Of a DNA stretch of 64,000 nt, positions 24,520 through 33,045 are shown one piece after another (position 1 is the first letter of the stretch; the number at the start of each line of letters is the position of its first letter). The stretch comes from Oscillospiraceae bacterium (lineage in GTDB: Bacteria; Bacillota; Clostridia; Oscillospirales; Oscillospiraceae): positions 1,612,001-1,676,000 of the forward strand of contig AP025583.1 in the NCBI GenBank assembly GCA_022846095.1, written 5' to 3'. A program made the position numbers and the translations under genes. The notes below the pieces were generated by a model, which worked only from the letters and a program-made list of their open reading frames with translations, searched no databases and had not been told where the DNA came from.

Positions 24520-25667
24520 CCGCCATCATCTCCGCACTCCAGCTCTGCACACAACTCCGCAAACTTTCCAGCCTGCCCGGTCAGCTCCCACGGCAGGCTT
24601 GCCCTGGTGAAGTGGCCATAGTTGCAGGCGTCCGCGAAGATGGGCCGGTCCAGTTGTAGGGCGCGGATCATACCCGCGGGCGTGAGGTCAAAGAAACAGC
24701 GGACCGCCTGTTCCAGCAGTTCGTCCGGGTATGTGCCGGTGAGGTGGGTATCTACATCCACAGCCACCGGCTCAGCCCGTCCGATGGCATAGGCCAGGGC
24801 GACCGTGCATTTCTCCGCGAGGCCGGCGGCCACAATGTTCTTTGCGATGCAGCGGGCCATGTAGGCGCCGCTGCGGTCCACTTTGGTCCCGTCCTTGCCG
24901 GACAGCGCGCCACCGCCGTGGGGCGCCAGCCCTCCATAGGTGTCCACCATCAGCTTGCGGCCGGTCAGCCCGGTGTCTGCCTCGATCCCGCCCAGCACAA
25001 AGCGGCCAGAGGGGTTGATGAGGATCTCCGTATCCTCATCCGCGGGGAAGATGCGGAGGGCGGGCTGAATGACAAACTCCAGCAGTTCCTCCCGCAGCCG
25101 GGACAGGTCCTTATCCTCCGCATGCTGACAGGAGAGGACGATGGCGGAGATCCGCCGGGGAACGCCGAAGGCGTACTCTACGGACACCTGCGCCTTTCCG
25201 TCCGGCCGCAGGCCGCTGATCCTGCCCATCGTCCGCGCACAGGCGAGCAGGGCGGTCAGGCGGTGGGCCAACACCACTGGCAGGGGCAGGAGGTTTTCCG
25301 TTTCGCTGCAGGCGTAGCCATACACGATCCCCTGATCACCGGCTGCGGTCTGTTCCCCGTGTTGTACTGCCTCTGCGATGTCTGGGCTTTGAGGCTGGAT
25401 GAGGACCTCCACGTCAAAGTTCCTGCAGTTGTAGCCGGCCCGTCGCACCGTGTCGCGCACGATGGAAGGGATATCCGGGATCGTCAGCGCGGTGATCTCG
25501 CCGGCCACCACGAATTTGCCCGCCGTCGCCAGAACTTCACAGGCGACGCGGGCGTCGGGGTCGTGTTCCAGGCAGCAGTCCAGCACCGTGTCCGCTATGG
25601 TGTCGCACAGTTTGTCCGGGTGGCCTGCCGTGACGGACTCCGCTGTCAGAATGGTCTTATCTTTCAT
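24516..25667 (-). CDS. metK: S-adenosylmethionine synthetase carried on the element
   Basis: A 383-residue protein close to the family length. Motifs include ESVTAGHPDKLCD, GDQGIVYGYA and GGGALSGKDGTKVDRSG. It makes SAM from ATP and methionine. ATG 25667 is chosen because GAAGGA lies 6 nt upstream; the longer frame has an unnatural N-terminus. A chromosomal metK must also exist, so this is an accessory copy. Two DNA methyltransferases in the same operon are the obvious consumers, making a self-contained methylation supply module. Confidence 0.93.
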   Translation of the reverse strand: MKDKTILTAESVTAGHPDKLCDTIADTVLDCCLEHDPDARVACEVLATAGKFVVAGEITALTIPDIPSIVRDTVRRAGYNCRNFDVEVLIQPQSPDIAEAVQHGEQTAAGDQGIVYGYACSETENLLPLPVVLAHRLTALLACARTMGRISGLRPDGKAQVSVEYAFGVPRRISAIVLSCQHAEDKDLSRLREELLEFVIQPALRIFPADEDTEILINPSGRFVLGGIEADTGLTGRKLMVDTYGGLAPHGGGALSGKDGTKVDRSGAYMARCIAKNIVAAGLAEKCTVALAYAIGRAEPVAVDVDTHLTGTYPDELLEQAVRCFFDLTPAGMIRALQLDRPIFADACNYGHFTRASLPWELTGQAGKFAELCAELECGDDGG

Positions 25668-26037
25668 GCTCATTCCTTCTCTCTTTCTTTTTGGGGAGCG
25701 GGAACAGCATCTCTCGGCTGTACAGGGATTCATATTTTCGAAGCTGTTCCGGCGTCAAAGACACAAAGGTTTCCCCGCCGAGGCCGGCGAGGAAAAAGGT
25801 GCCGCACACGACATCATACGGATCCCCGTTTTCCAGCCGGAGGAGGCGGTTTGGCTGCAGGCCGGCAAACTTGCCGCTGCTGTTAAATATAAGCGCCACG
25901 GGATCCTCATAGGGGTATGTGGCGTCGATGTCCCCGCCGACAATCTCCTGCATGGCCTGCAGGGTGTCTGGGATCTGCCGGGGATATGGCGGTTTCCCCG
26001 GCTCTACAACGAGGATTGTCAGATGGTTATCGCTCAT
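25657..26037 (-). CDS. DUF3846-domain protein
   Basis: A 126-residue protein. LVVEPGKPPYPRQIP, MQEIVGGDIDATYPYED and FNSSGKFAGLQPNRLLR match DUF3846, a small family common in Clostridia mobile elements with no known activity. ATG 26037 has AGAGGAAGG upstream and shares the ATGAGCGATAA junction with the previous gene. Its end overlaps the metK start. Confidence 0.8.
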   Translation of the reverse strand: MSDNHLTILVVEPGKPPYPRQIPDTLQAMQEIVGGDIDATYPYEDPVALIFNSSGKFAGLQPNRLLRLENGDPYDVVCGTFFLAGLGGETFVSLTPEQLRKYESLYSREMLFPLPKKKERRNEHER

Positions 26038-26425
26038 GGCAATCCTTCCTCTTGGCGGGAGCGCCCTGTTGACTGCTGCGGCCTGTATCCCGTTGCACAA
26101 CTTCGCGCTCCCGTTCTATTTGTTGAAACATTTTCAGCGTTTCCCGAAATGCCATATACTGCTGGATCCGTTTCGGGTCATCTGTAATTGTACGCACAGT
26201 TTCCCAAAAGGGACTCCCATGTAAGCTGACATCTTCCTGTACAACCAGCGCCGGCCGCTCGCCATTCTCCATTGTGACACGGCAATCCCGCAGATCTTCC
26301 GCATGGTCATAAACACCATACGCGATACCAACGATTTTCAATGTTTCCAGTGCATCTACGGTTACGGAAAATCCTGTGGAATTCATGTGCAGTTCTCCCG
26401 TCAGAGAGATGGTTTTTCTTGCCAT
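26027..26425 (-). CDS. Hypothetical ICE protein
   Basis: A 132-residue protein. The first ~75 residues look beta-rich (KTISLTGELHMNSTGFSVTV) and contain GVYDHAEDLRDCRVTMENGE. The rest is a charged helix (FRETLKMFQQIERERE). No family was recognised. It lies between the GGCT-like and DUF3846 genes in the same operon. Confidence 0.7.
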   Translation of the reverse strand: MARKTISLTGELHMNSTGFSVTVDALETLKIVGIAYGVYDHAEDLRDCRVTMENGERPALVVQEDVSLHGSPFWETVRTITDDPKRIQQYMAFRETLKMFQQIEREREVVQRDTGRSSQQGAPAKRKDCHER

Positions 26426-26443
26426 ACCGCGCCTCTCTTTCTC

Positions 26444-26986
26444 TTATCGCTCATGGTGGCCCTTCTTCCTGCCTGGCTTTTCGCCGGAAAACAGATCCAT
26501 TTCCTGCATGCGCTCGAAGTGCCGGGCTTGCCGCACCTCGTCGTGCACATTTTTCAGCGCAGCCTCCAGTTCCGGCACCGGCAGGCCGTTCTGGCGGTAT
26601 CCCTCCAGAATGCCGCCATAGTAGGCGGGAGAAGGGATGGCGGGATCCCGCCACAGTTCCCCGGTCATGATGTAGGCCATGACGGTCACGTCTTTTCCGT
26701 CACCGGTGCGGACCGTGATATCCTCTTTTTCGTACAGGCGCGGGTATCCCTCATAGACGTCCAAGGATTGCTCACACTCCGTCGTCAGTTTCCACAGCAG
26801 GCCGTGGACCTGGCTGCCGGGCAGAGGCTCGATGGTGGCGACGCCGGTCCCGCGCCGGTTGCCGCGGAACAGCAGTTCATAGCCGTCCAGCACCGCAGGT
26901 CCAACCACTTGAGCGGCAGGACAGCGGATCGCCATCTGCTCCAAATTGATATTGCTGCCATAGGCAAAATACAGCCGTTCCGTCAT
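26444..26986 (-). CDS. Gamma-glutamylcyclotransferase-like (GGCT/AIG2) protein
   Basis: A 180-residue protein. The N-terminus RLYFAYGSNINLEQM carries the YGSN substrate loop, and DVYEGYPRLYEKED carries the Glu expected as catalytic acid/base. ATG 26986 is chosen because the fold begins at once. The family releases 5-oxoproline from gamma-glutamyl amides. The neighbouring amidoligase gene (27241-28203), one small gene away, would form such amide bonds. This pairing was predicted in the literature on ATP-grasp and GS-like amidoligases to make or edit peptide tags. Confidence 0.82.
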   Translation of the reverse strand: MTERLYFAYGSNINLEQMAIRCPAAQVVGPAVLDGYELLFRGNRRGTGVATIEPLPGSQVHGLLWKLTTECEQSLDVYEGYPRLYEKEDITVRTGDGKDVTVMAYIMTGELWRDPAIPSPAYYGGILEGYRQNGLPVPELEAALKNVHDEVRQARHFERMQEMDLFSGEKPGRKKGHHER

Positions 26987-26987
26987 A

Positions 26988-27236
26988 TCAGTTCTCCAAA
27001 ATCGTGAGAGCGCCCACTTTCGCCAACTGGGCAAACATCATGCGGGCCTGCTGCTCCACATCCCCATCCGGCAGCGGGAAGTCCAGGCCGGTAGTTCGCA
27101 TCACATTGTTCCGCAGAAACCAGATGTAGCTCTCCGTGTCAGGAAACTCCGTGGGGTCAAACACACGGGCGCGCAGCTGGTCCATGATCTCCGCCCCGGT
27201 ACCGGACAGGATATCTTCTTCCATGCGGATCTTCAT
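26988..27236 (-). CDS. Small hypothetical protein between amidoligase and GGCT genes
   Basis: An 82-residue acidic protein (ILSGTGAEIMDQLRARVFD, then DTESYIWFLRNNVMR). ATG 27236 follows GAGAGGTGACGAG and overlaps the end of the amidoligase gene. The longer upstream extension is an antisense-like Arg/Pro/Ser translation and was rejected. It is a possible partner or substrate of the flanking enzymes, but there is no direct evidence. Confidence 0.7.
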   Translation of the reverse strand: MKIRMEEDILSGTGAEIMDQLRARVFDPTEFPDTESYIWFLRNNVMRTTGLDFPLPDGDVEQQARMMFAQLAKVGALTILEN

Positions 27237-27240
27237 CTCG

Positions 27241-28203
27241 TCACCTCTCCATCTCTCGGTTCTTTTTCTTCTTTTTATTGACTTCGTAACTGTCCTTGTC
27301 GTAGCGCCAGGCGCGGTCACCGTCCAGGTTGGCCAGCAGATGGTCGCGGGTATTCTTAAACTCCGGCCCATTGAGGCCCAGGCGCACCAGCCAGACACGG
27401 AAGGTGAACAGCTCATTGTCGCTGTGGGTTTTCCGCATGACGGTGCTGCGCTGGGCGATGGCCTGGGCGGACATGGCGAGGCACAGGTTGATGTACGCCG
27501 CGGCCCGGCCTGCATGGAGGGTGGAGTTGAAACAGCGCCACTCCACCGTGCCGCGATAGAACACCGAGTGCAGGTTTAAGGCATAATAGCGTGTCCAGTT
27601 GTAATGCTCTCCGGAACTGATATCCCCTTCATACCAAATGCGTTCCAACTGCGTCAGATCCTTGGTTTCTTCGGCAGAGAGGGTGCGGGCCTGCCGCAGC
27701 ATGGGTTCCCGCACTTTTTGACAATATTCCCGCACCCTGTTTGGGTTCACCTGCAATGCCTTAAATAGAATATCTTCTTTGGAGTACATGATGCTCAGGA
27801 GGTTTTTCAGGCTCTGGCGGTTGTGGTTGGCAGCGTCCACATGGACATGGAGGCCGCAGGAGCTGTTGACCTTTGCCCCCGCATGCCGGACCTGCCGCAC
27901 ACACTCCTGAAACTTGGGCAGTTCTGCATAGGTGAGCTTTGGCGACACCATTTCAACTTTATACCGTCTGTCGTTTGTATGTTTATAGCCATCCAACGTC
28001 TTACACTCACCGTAGATACTGCCATCGCTCATCAGTTTCCATTCTTTGTTTTCTGTGTCTTTAACGACCCATGTATCATAGGCGCCACCTTTATACCGGG
28101 GCACTGTTCCAAAATAGTCCGCCAGCGCCTGCGCGGCCTGCTCGCGGGTGATGCCAGTCATCTCTACCTCGACGCCGAAATACTGGTCCTTCATCCCAGT
28201 CAT
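27241..28203 (-). CDS. Putative amidoligase (glutamine-synthetase-like fold)
   Basis: A 320-residue protein. Hallmarks are FGVEVEMTGITREQA (the N-terminal E-x-E), EMVSPKLTYAELPKF, NSSCGLHVHVDAANH (paired histidines) and VEWRCFNSTLHAGRA. These fit the Amidoligase_2 family, which is predicted to form amide bonds on small molecules or proteins. With the GGCT-like gene nearby it forms a ligase/cyclotransferase pair. The start overlaps the end of the cytosine methyltransferase gene. The biological product of such modules is still not established. Confidence 0.85.
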   Translation of the reverse strand: MTGMKDQYFGVEVEMTGITREQAAQALADYFGTVPRYKGGAYDTWVVKDTENKEWKLMSDGSIYGECKTLDGYKHTNDRRYKVEMVSPKLTYAELPKFQECVRQVRHAGAKVNSSCGLHVHVDAANHNRQSLKNLLSIMYSKEDILFKALQVNPNRVREYCQKVREPMLRQARTLSAEETKDLTQLERIWYEGDISSGEHYNWTRYYALNLHSVFYRGTVEWRCFNSTLHAGRAAAYINLCLAMSAQAIAQRSTVMRKTHSDNELFTFRVWLVRLGLNGPEFKNTRDHLLANLDGDRAWRYDKDSYEVNKKKKKNREMER

Positions 28204-29357
28204 GCTGCCGCCTCCTTCCGCAGTTCTTCATCCACGGCCCGGATGCGCCGGCCAATGGCCTCGATTACTGTGACGGTGACGCTGTTGCCTGCCTGCTTGT
28301 AGGCTTGGGCATCTGAGTTGATGGCGAGGATCTTGTCGATCTGCTCATCTTCAAAGCCCTGCAGGCGCAGGCACTCTCTGGGCATCAGGCGGCGGATGCG
28401 TCCGCCGCGCTCTACAATGCCCTGTACACTGGCGGCATCATGGGCGACTCCAGCCCCGACCCGTCCGGCACGTGTGGAGCTGCCCGGATAGCCCAAGTCC
28501 ACGCTGTCGCCGGGCACCGCTTCCTGATAACCTTTTCGGGTGGCTTCCTTGATCAGCAGCGCCCCAGAGCGTTCCCCTTTGTGGTTGGACAGAGTTGTCT
28601 GACCATAGCGGGCGGTGATGCACCTGGCTTGCCGTGTCCGTTTCGGATGCCCTGCGCACAGATCTACAAAGGGCGCATCCGGCGGAAGCAGGTACAGCCC
28701 GGTTTTCACACCGAGGCCGCCACCGCCCGCCGTCTGGGTGCAGGCTACTCCTTCCGGGTCATAGACTCGGTGCCCTTGGGCGCCGCCGAGGAGTTGTATA
28801 AGAGCCTTCGCACCATTTCCGAAGACAGGTAATATTTTTCCGGCGAATCGGGGATCAAGATAGCAGATAAGGAACACCCTTCGCCTTGACTGGGGGACTC
28901 CAAAATGTTTGCTGTTAAGCACAGACCATTCGACATGGTACCCCAGGTCAGAAAGCGCGGAGAGGATGGCCGCAAACGTCCTGCCGCCGTCATGGTTAAG
29001 CAGTCCTGGAACATTTTCGAGCAGAAGATACGAAGGCCGTCTGGCTTCAGCCAGGCGGGCAATTTCAAAGAAGAGAGTACCTCTTGCATCGTCAAATCCT
29101 TTTCTGCGGCCAGCGAGAGAAAATGCCTGGCAGGGGAATCCCCCGCATAAGAGGTCAAATTCGGGCAGGTCGTTGGGGTCAATGGTCCGGGCGTCTGGAT
29201 AGTATCGTTCCTCCTTCCTGATGTCGTGGATCGCACGGTAACTGGCCTCGGCATATTTGTCTATCTCGCAGTGTCCAACGCACTGGAAGCCGCCGGCGCG
29301 GGTCAGCCCCGCCCGAAAGCCGCCGATCCCGGCGAACATATCAAAATATCGAATCAG
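28200..29357 (-). CDS. C5 cytosine DNA methyltransferase, apparent CTG start
   Basis: A 385-residue protein. Motif I is FAGIGGFRAGL, motif IV is GGFPCQAFSLAG with the catalytic Cys, motif VI is LLLENVPG, motif VIII is SRRRVFLICY, and motif X is QAGNSVTVTVIEAI. The target-recognition region spans about 190-315. The first ATG is inside motif I, whereas relatives begin some six residues earlier (xIRYFDMFAGIGG). The codon there is CTG 29357, overlapping the upstream stop as CTGA. There is no cognate nuclease, so it is an orphan methylase, probably for restriction evasion. Confidence 0.88.
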   Translation of the reverse strand: MIRYFDMFAGIGGFRAGLTRAGGFQCVGHCEIDKYAEASYRAIHDIRKEERYYPDARTIDPNDLPEFDLLCGGFPCQAFSLAGRRKGFDDARGTLFFEIARLAEARRPSYLLLENVPGLLNHDGGRTFAAILSALSDLGYHVEWSVLNSKHFGVPQSRRRVFLICYLDPRFAGKILPVFGNGAKALIQLLGGAQGHRVYDPEGVACTQTAGGGGLGVKTGLYLLPPDAPFVDLCAGHPKRTRQARCITARYGQTTLSNHKGERSGALLIKEATRKGYQEAVPGDSVDLGYPGSSTRAGRVGAGVAHDAASVQGIVERGGRIRRLMPRECLRLQGFEDEQIDKILAINSDAQAYKQAGNSVTVTVIEAIGRRIRAVDEELRKEAAA

Positions 29358-29650
29358 ATGGTATCATCTCCCTCCTGCAGCGCACGGAGAAAGCCGAGGA
29401 CGTCCTCATCGACGGCCCCAGCCTGCTCCGGCTGCGTTGTGGTCTTTGTAAAGGAAACGCCTGTCAGTTCCTCCCGGATGGTTCTGCGGACGGCTTCCAG
29501 CAGTTCCTGCTGTTCCATGTAGCCGTTAATCATCCTGCACACGGCTTCCATACGCTGTCCAGGCGCAACGGCGGACAGGCGCTCCCATGCGTCCCGCTGC
29601 TCCCGCTGGGCCAGGGAGAAGGAAAGGCTGAGCCGTCGCTTCTCAGGCAT
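29354..29650 (-). CDS. Putative ParR-like partner of the ParM gene
   Basis: A 98-residue protein. RRLSLSFSLAQREQRDAWE followed by GQRMEAVCRMINGYME resembles a ribbon-helix-helix/ParR arrangement, and the C-terminus is acidic. ATG 29650 overlaps the ParM stop. Genes immediately after parM usually encode the DNA-binding adaptor, and that position is the main argument. Confidence 0.65.
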   Translation of the reverse strand: MPEKRRLSLSFSLAQREQRDAWERLSAVAPGQRMEAVCRMINGYMEQQELLEAVRRTIREELTGVSFTKTTTQPEQAGAVDEDVLGFLRALQEGDDTI

Positions 29651-30572
29651 GGGCGCCGCTCCCCGACATCTGCCGTACAAGCCGTTCATAGCCCTTGGCG
29701 TTCAGGGATACGTCATCGAGGATCACGGGCCGGCACAGGCCGTTTGTGGCCGAAACACGGCGTTTCAGGAGCGCCGCTCCGCCTCCCATAAAAATAGCGG
29801 GCATGGCGCGGGTGTCCAGGCCGCACTCCGTGATAGCGGAGAGCAGGTTCTGCACATACAGGTCCGCCTGGGCATGGATGATGCTTTTTGCCTCGTCCGG
29901 GAGACTGCTGACGTCGCCCCGCAGGACACACTCGATCTGCGCCGCTGTCAGGGAAAGGCCCAGGGCGCGCCGCACCTGTTCCCCGATCTCGTCGATGCAG
30001 CGGATCATGCCTAATTCCAGGCTGCGGCAGGTGGCGGCGTTGGGGAGGCGGTTGTCCAGACGCATCAGGTCCACCGTCCAGCCGCCGATGTCCGCCACTA
30101 TGACGGACGGCTCGTCCAGCAGCTCCGTCTGTGTCAGCACGGCGGCATAGCCCTGGGGGAACAGTTTCACATCCCGGACGGTGACGGCATAGTCCCGGCC
30201 CTCGTAGCGAAAGGACACCGGCTTGCCGTCCCGCAGCAGATAGGCGCGGAACTTCTTCTTGTCCCGGCCAAAACTGGTCAGGGGCAGGCCGGCGGCCAAA
30301 ATAACGGAGCAAGTGCGCTCGGCGCTGCGGCAGTCCATCTCCCTGGCGATGGCCGCCAGGGTCAGCAGATAGTAGTCCTCCGTCCGGGTCTTGTCTTTCT
30401 GCAGGGGCTGCCTGCCGCTGCCCACCACATAGTACGTTCCGCCGTATTCCAGCACATTCTTCTGGGTGTACGGCTCATGCTCATAGGCCACCAGCCCCGA
30501 GGGGAAGGAACCGTGGACAGTTTTCATGGCCGCGTAGCCGTGGTCCACGCCGATGGTGATGGAATCTTTTAT
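29643..30572 (-). CDS. ParM/StbA-like actin-family segregation protein, apparent ATA start
   Basis: A 309-residue protein. The actin-fold motifs are IGVDHGYAAMKT (phosphate 1), IVADIGGWTVDLM (phosphate 2) and AIFMGGGAALLK (adenosine loop). It should polymerise with ATP to separate copies of the excised element. The ORF beginning at GTG 30548 would cut the first beta strand. ATA 30572, overlapping the previous stop as ATAA and preceded by AAAGGTGG, restores it. Segregation genes suggest that the circular form persists or replicates after excision. Confidence 0.82.
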   Translation of the reverse strand: MKDSITIGVDHGYAAMKTVHGSFPSGLVAYEHEPYTQKNVLEYGGTYYVVGSGRQPLQKDKTRTEDYYLLTLAAIAREMDCRSAERTCSVILAAGLPLTSFGRDKKKFRAYLLRDGKPVSFRYEGRDYAVTVRDVKLFPQGYAAVLTQTELLDEPSVIVADIGGWTVDLMRLDNRLPNAATCRSLELGMIRCIDEIGEQVRRALGLSLTAAQIECVLRGDVSSLPDEAKSIIHAQADLYVQNLLSAITECGLDTRAMPAIFMGGGAALLKRRVSATNGLCRPVILDDVSLNAKGYERLVRQMSGSGAHA

Positions 30573-31225
30573 CGGGTGTCACCACCTTTCTCCGGTTTCT
30601 CCCGCTGATGCTTTGCCCACTCCAGCGGAAGGCAGAAACCGTACAGGGAAAAATTCCAGACACAGGGATCCACATCGAATCGCTCTGTGCCGCCGTATTT
30701 GGCGCAAAGCCTTGGCATCATCTTGGGGAAGGCCCGCGGACCGCTGGGGACGTGGATACCGTCCCGATATACAACCTCGCTTTGGAGTTCATCTCGCAGT
30801 TTCAGATACCCGGCAGTATCGAGATCGCCATAGGCATCTTGCCCGGTCAAGTTGTGGTACACGTCGTTGCCAACATAGGCGATGCTCTCGAAGCTGCAAT
30901 CTCCATATGGTTCCACATCCGCCAGCGTGTCCGGATCCCGCAGCGCGTTCAGGTATACCGCTTTGCCCTGGGCGATCAGCCAAGCCCGGAAATCAATGAA
31001 TCCCTCCAGCGTGCAGCCGTTTTCCTTGATGATACTGGCCGCATCCCATAGGCCGAACGGCTCTGCCAAGTCCATGTAAGCCTGAAATATATTGTGAAAT
31101 TGCCGCGCGGCCCCGGTCCCCATTATCAAAAGGCCGTCCCGCAGATGCTCCGTTATGGCGTCCATATCCTGACCGCAGGCGGTTTTCGCCTCCTGAATCA
31201 GCGCCCAGAAGGTATCCTTGCTCAT
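30569..31225 (-). CDS. DUF4240-domain protein
   Basis: A 218-residue protein starting SKDTFWALIQEAKTA, the recognisable DUF4240 N-terminus, with YLNALRDPDTLADVEPYG and ESIAYVGNDVYHNLTG later. The function of DUF4240 is unknown. It lies upstream of parM with its TAA in the parM start. Confidence 0.78.
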   Translation of the reverse strand: MSKDTFWALIQEAKTACGQDMDAITEHLRDGLLIMGTGAARQFHNIFQAYMDLAEPFGLWDAASIIKENGCTLEGFIDFRAWLIAQGKAVYLNALRDPDTLADVEPYGDCSFESIAYVGNDVYHNLTGQDAYGDLDTAGYLKLRDELQSEVVYRDGIHVPSGPRAFPKMMPRLCAKYGGTERFDVDPCVWNFSLYGFCLPLEWAKHQREKPEKGGDTR

Positions 31226-31245
31226 CCCATTGTCAGGTTTCTGTT

Positions 31246-31908
31246 CTATCGCTCAGCACCTTCCTTCCATTTTTCTTTTTGTTTGCCCGTCTGACGCTCC
31301 TGCTTCTGGGGCAGAAGGTCCTGAAAGCCCAGGTCATGCAGTACCCGCGTATAGAGCTGCTTTTCAAAGGCCCGGTATTCCGGGGCAGCGGTATCCACAT
31401 CCAGCAGGACAGCCTTTTCACAAGTCGTGCCGGGCACGACCTCCCACCGGACGGCGTGGAACCGCAGGGCGGTCAAGTACTGCAGGAGCTGGTGTCCGTC
31501 AGCATAGTCAAAAACACCGCGGTTGTCCTCATAGGGGAACTCGCCGGGAATGTTGGGATAGCCGGAGATCGCCAGGGCGGCGTCGTAGAGGCGGAAACCG
31601 CCCTCATCAAAATCCGGGGCAATGGTGTCGTAGAACCGCCGGAGCTGCTCCGTACTGTCCAGGGCCGGATAAAAGGACGCAAAGGCTTTCTTCAGCGTTT
31701 CCACTATCTGGCGCTCCTGATTAGCGGCATATTCCTTACTGCAGCTCTCCTGGTAGTATTCATCAATGAGCGGTTCCAGTTCATTGATCTTGCTCTGGAG
31801 CTGCGCGCATTCCATTCGGCTGAGGTCCAATTCGGCGTTGGATTCCTCCAACGCCTGCCGCAGAGCGGGGTAGTCCCGAACCGCGGCGATCAGGTCCCTG
31901 ACTTTCAT
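31246..31908 (-). CDS. Hypothetical ICE protein with N-terminal coiled coil
   Basis: A 220-residue protein. Residues ~10-75 form a helical, heptad-like segment (ALEESNAELDLSRMECAQLQ). The middle, from FYPALDSTEQLRRFYD to GEFPYEDNRGVFDYAD, seems a compact alpha/beta domain. The tail is Lys/Gln-rich. I do not recognise a family. The end carries the ...GAER stop junction seen repeatedly in this operon. Confidence 0.7.
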   Translation of the reverse strand: MKVRDLIAAVRDYPALRQALEESNAELDLSRMECAQLQSKINELEPLIDEYYQESCSKEYAANQERQIVETLKKAFASFYPALDSTEQLRRFYDTIAPDFDEGGFRLYDAALAISGYPNIPGEFPYEDNRGVFDYADGHQLLQYLTALRFHAVRWEVVPGTTCEKAVLLDVDTAAPEYRAFEKQLYTRVLHDLGFQDLLPQKQERQTGKQKEKWKEGAER

Positions 31909-31909
31909 G

Positions 31910-32314
31910 TCACGCCGCCTTTCTGAGCCGGGCGATCAGGCGGTCCAGCACGGCGATGCGGGATCTCACCTTGCCGGCGGAGGCGTTCAGGCCATGCGCC
32001 TGATTTTGGATGCGGCGACGGATGGCCGCGAGCTGCTGGCGGTCCCGGCAGCACTCCAGCACAACATACCGGCCCCGCCCGTTGGACAGGACCTCGCGCT
32101 CACCGGAGGCGTCCCGGAGGCTGGCCATGAGGCGCTGGCCCAGCTGCCTGCGGTAGCGGTCCTGCAGGACGTCGGCGTCGCAGGAGACATGGTGCTTTTT
32201 CAAAATGGCCGCGATCTCATCGCCGCTGATCTCCATGTTGGCAAACAGCACCTCCAGGATCTCAGTTTTGGCTTTGGGTGGCAGCGCGGGGCGGCCGTGG
32301 GATCTCCTGGTCAT
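31910..32314 (-). CDS. Basic hypothetical protein
   Basis: A 134-residue, Arg-rich protein. RPALPPKAKTEILEVLFANM and GDEIAAILKKHHVSCDADVL could form a winged-helix-like DNA-binding domain. The C-terminus is a basic helix (VRSRIAVLDRLIARLRKAA). It overlaps its upstream neighbour by 4 bp and is separated by one base from the next. A DNA-binding role is a guess from charge and helix pattern. Confidence 0.68.
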   Translation of the reverse strand: MTRRSHGRPALPPKAKTEILEVLFANMEISGDEIAAILKKHHVSCDADVLQDRYRRQLGQRLMASLRDASGEREVLSNGRGRYVVLECCRDRQQLAAIRRRIQNQAHGLNASAGKVRSRIAVLDRLIARLRKAA

Positions 32315-33045
32315 CGCGTCTGCTCCTTCCTGCGCTGTGCGCGCTGCACCACGTCGGCCCTGTCCAGGGCGGGCGCCTCGCTTGGGAAAACATAGAGCAT
32401 GCAGTGATGTTCTGCAAGTTCTGCAGGAAAGCCCTGGGGGACATGCTCCGGAGAGTCCGAAACCGCAACCGTCCGGTACTTCCAGTCACGGGGGGACTGG
32501 TAGGCGAACAGGTGCTCCCCCGCCCGCCGGATGCTGTAGCTGCTTTTCCCCTCGTGCTGCCGGACATATTCGCCCACAGCCGCTTTCTCCAGCACGAAGC
32601 GAGGCTGGATCCCCTGCGCCAGCTCCGGCGCGATGGCATTGATGTATTTCACCATGTCACGGACATTGCCGCATTCAAATTCCGGCGCGTCATAGCCATA
32701 CCGCTCTGTAACGAGCGCCCACTTCATACGCTCATGAGGGCTGTCCAAAGAAACGACAAAGTATTTCCCGTCGCGCTCCCCGGTGAGAGGCTCAAACCGG
32801 ACGTCGTCATAGAGCGGCCCATCCAGCGGGCAGTTGTTCTTGAACCACACATAGTAGTTGTCCAGAATGAAGGGATCCGTGATCCCCAGCACAACGCCGG
32901 AGATTTTTTTCAGGCGTCCGGCCAGGGCGTCGTCCCGGCAAAACCAGTCATACCAGCCGGCCTCGCACTGCACAGCACGATCCCGGCTGCTGAAGTCCCC
33001 TGCACGGAAGCGTTTCTGCCACTCCCGCACACTCATCTCATTCAT
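32311..33045 (-). CDS. Hypothetical ICE protein
   Basis: A 244-residue protein. The N-terminal ~140 residues hold GWYDWFCRDDALAGRLKK and FILDNYYVWFKNNCPLDGP, rich in aromatics. Similar YDWFC segments occur in uncharacterised proteins of other clostridial ICEs, as I remember them. The C-terminal part is mixed. No catalytic motif is evident. It overlaps the end of ParB by 4 bp. Confidence 0.68.
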   Translation of the reverse strand: MNEMSVREWQKRFRAGDFSSRDRAVQCEAGWYDWFCRDDALAGRLKKISGVVLGITDPFILDNYYVWFKNNCPLDGPLYDDVRFEPLTGERDGKYFVVSLDSPHERMKWALVTERYGYDAPEFECGNVRDMVKYINAIAPELAQGIQPRFVLEKAAVGEYVRQHEGKSSYSIRRAGEHLFAYQSPRDWKYRTVAVSDSPEHVPQGFPAELAEHHCMLYVFPSEAPALDRADVVQRAQRRKEQTR

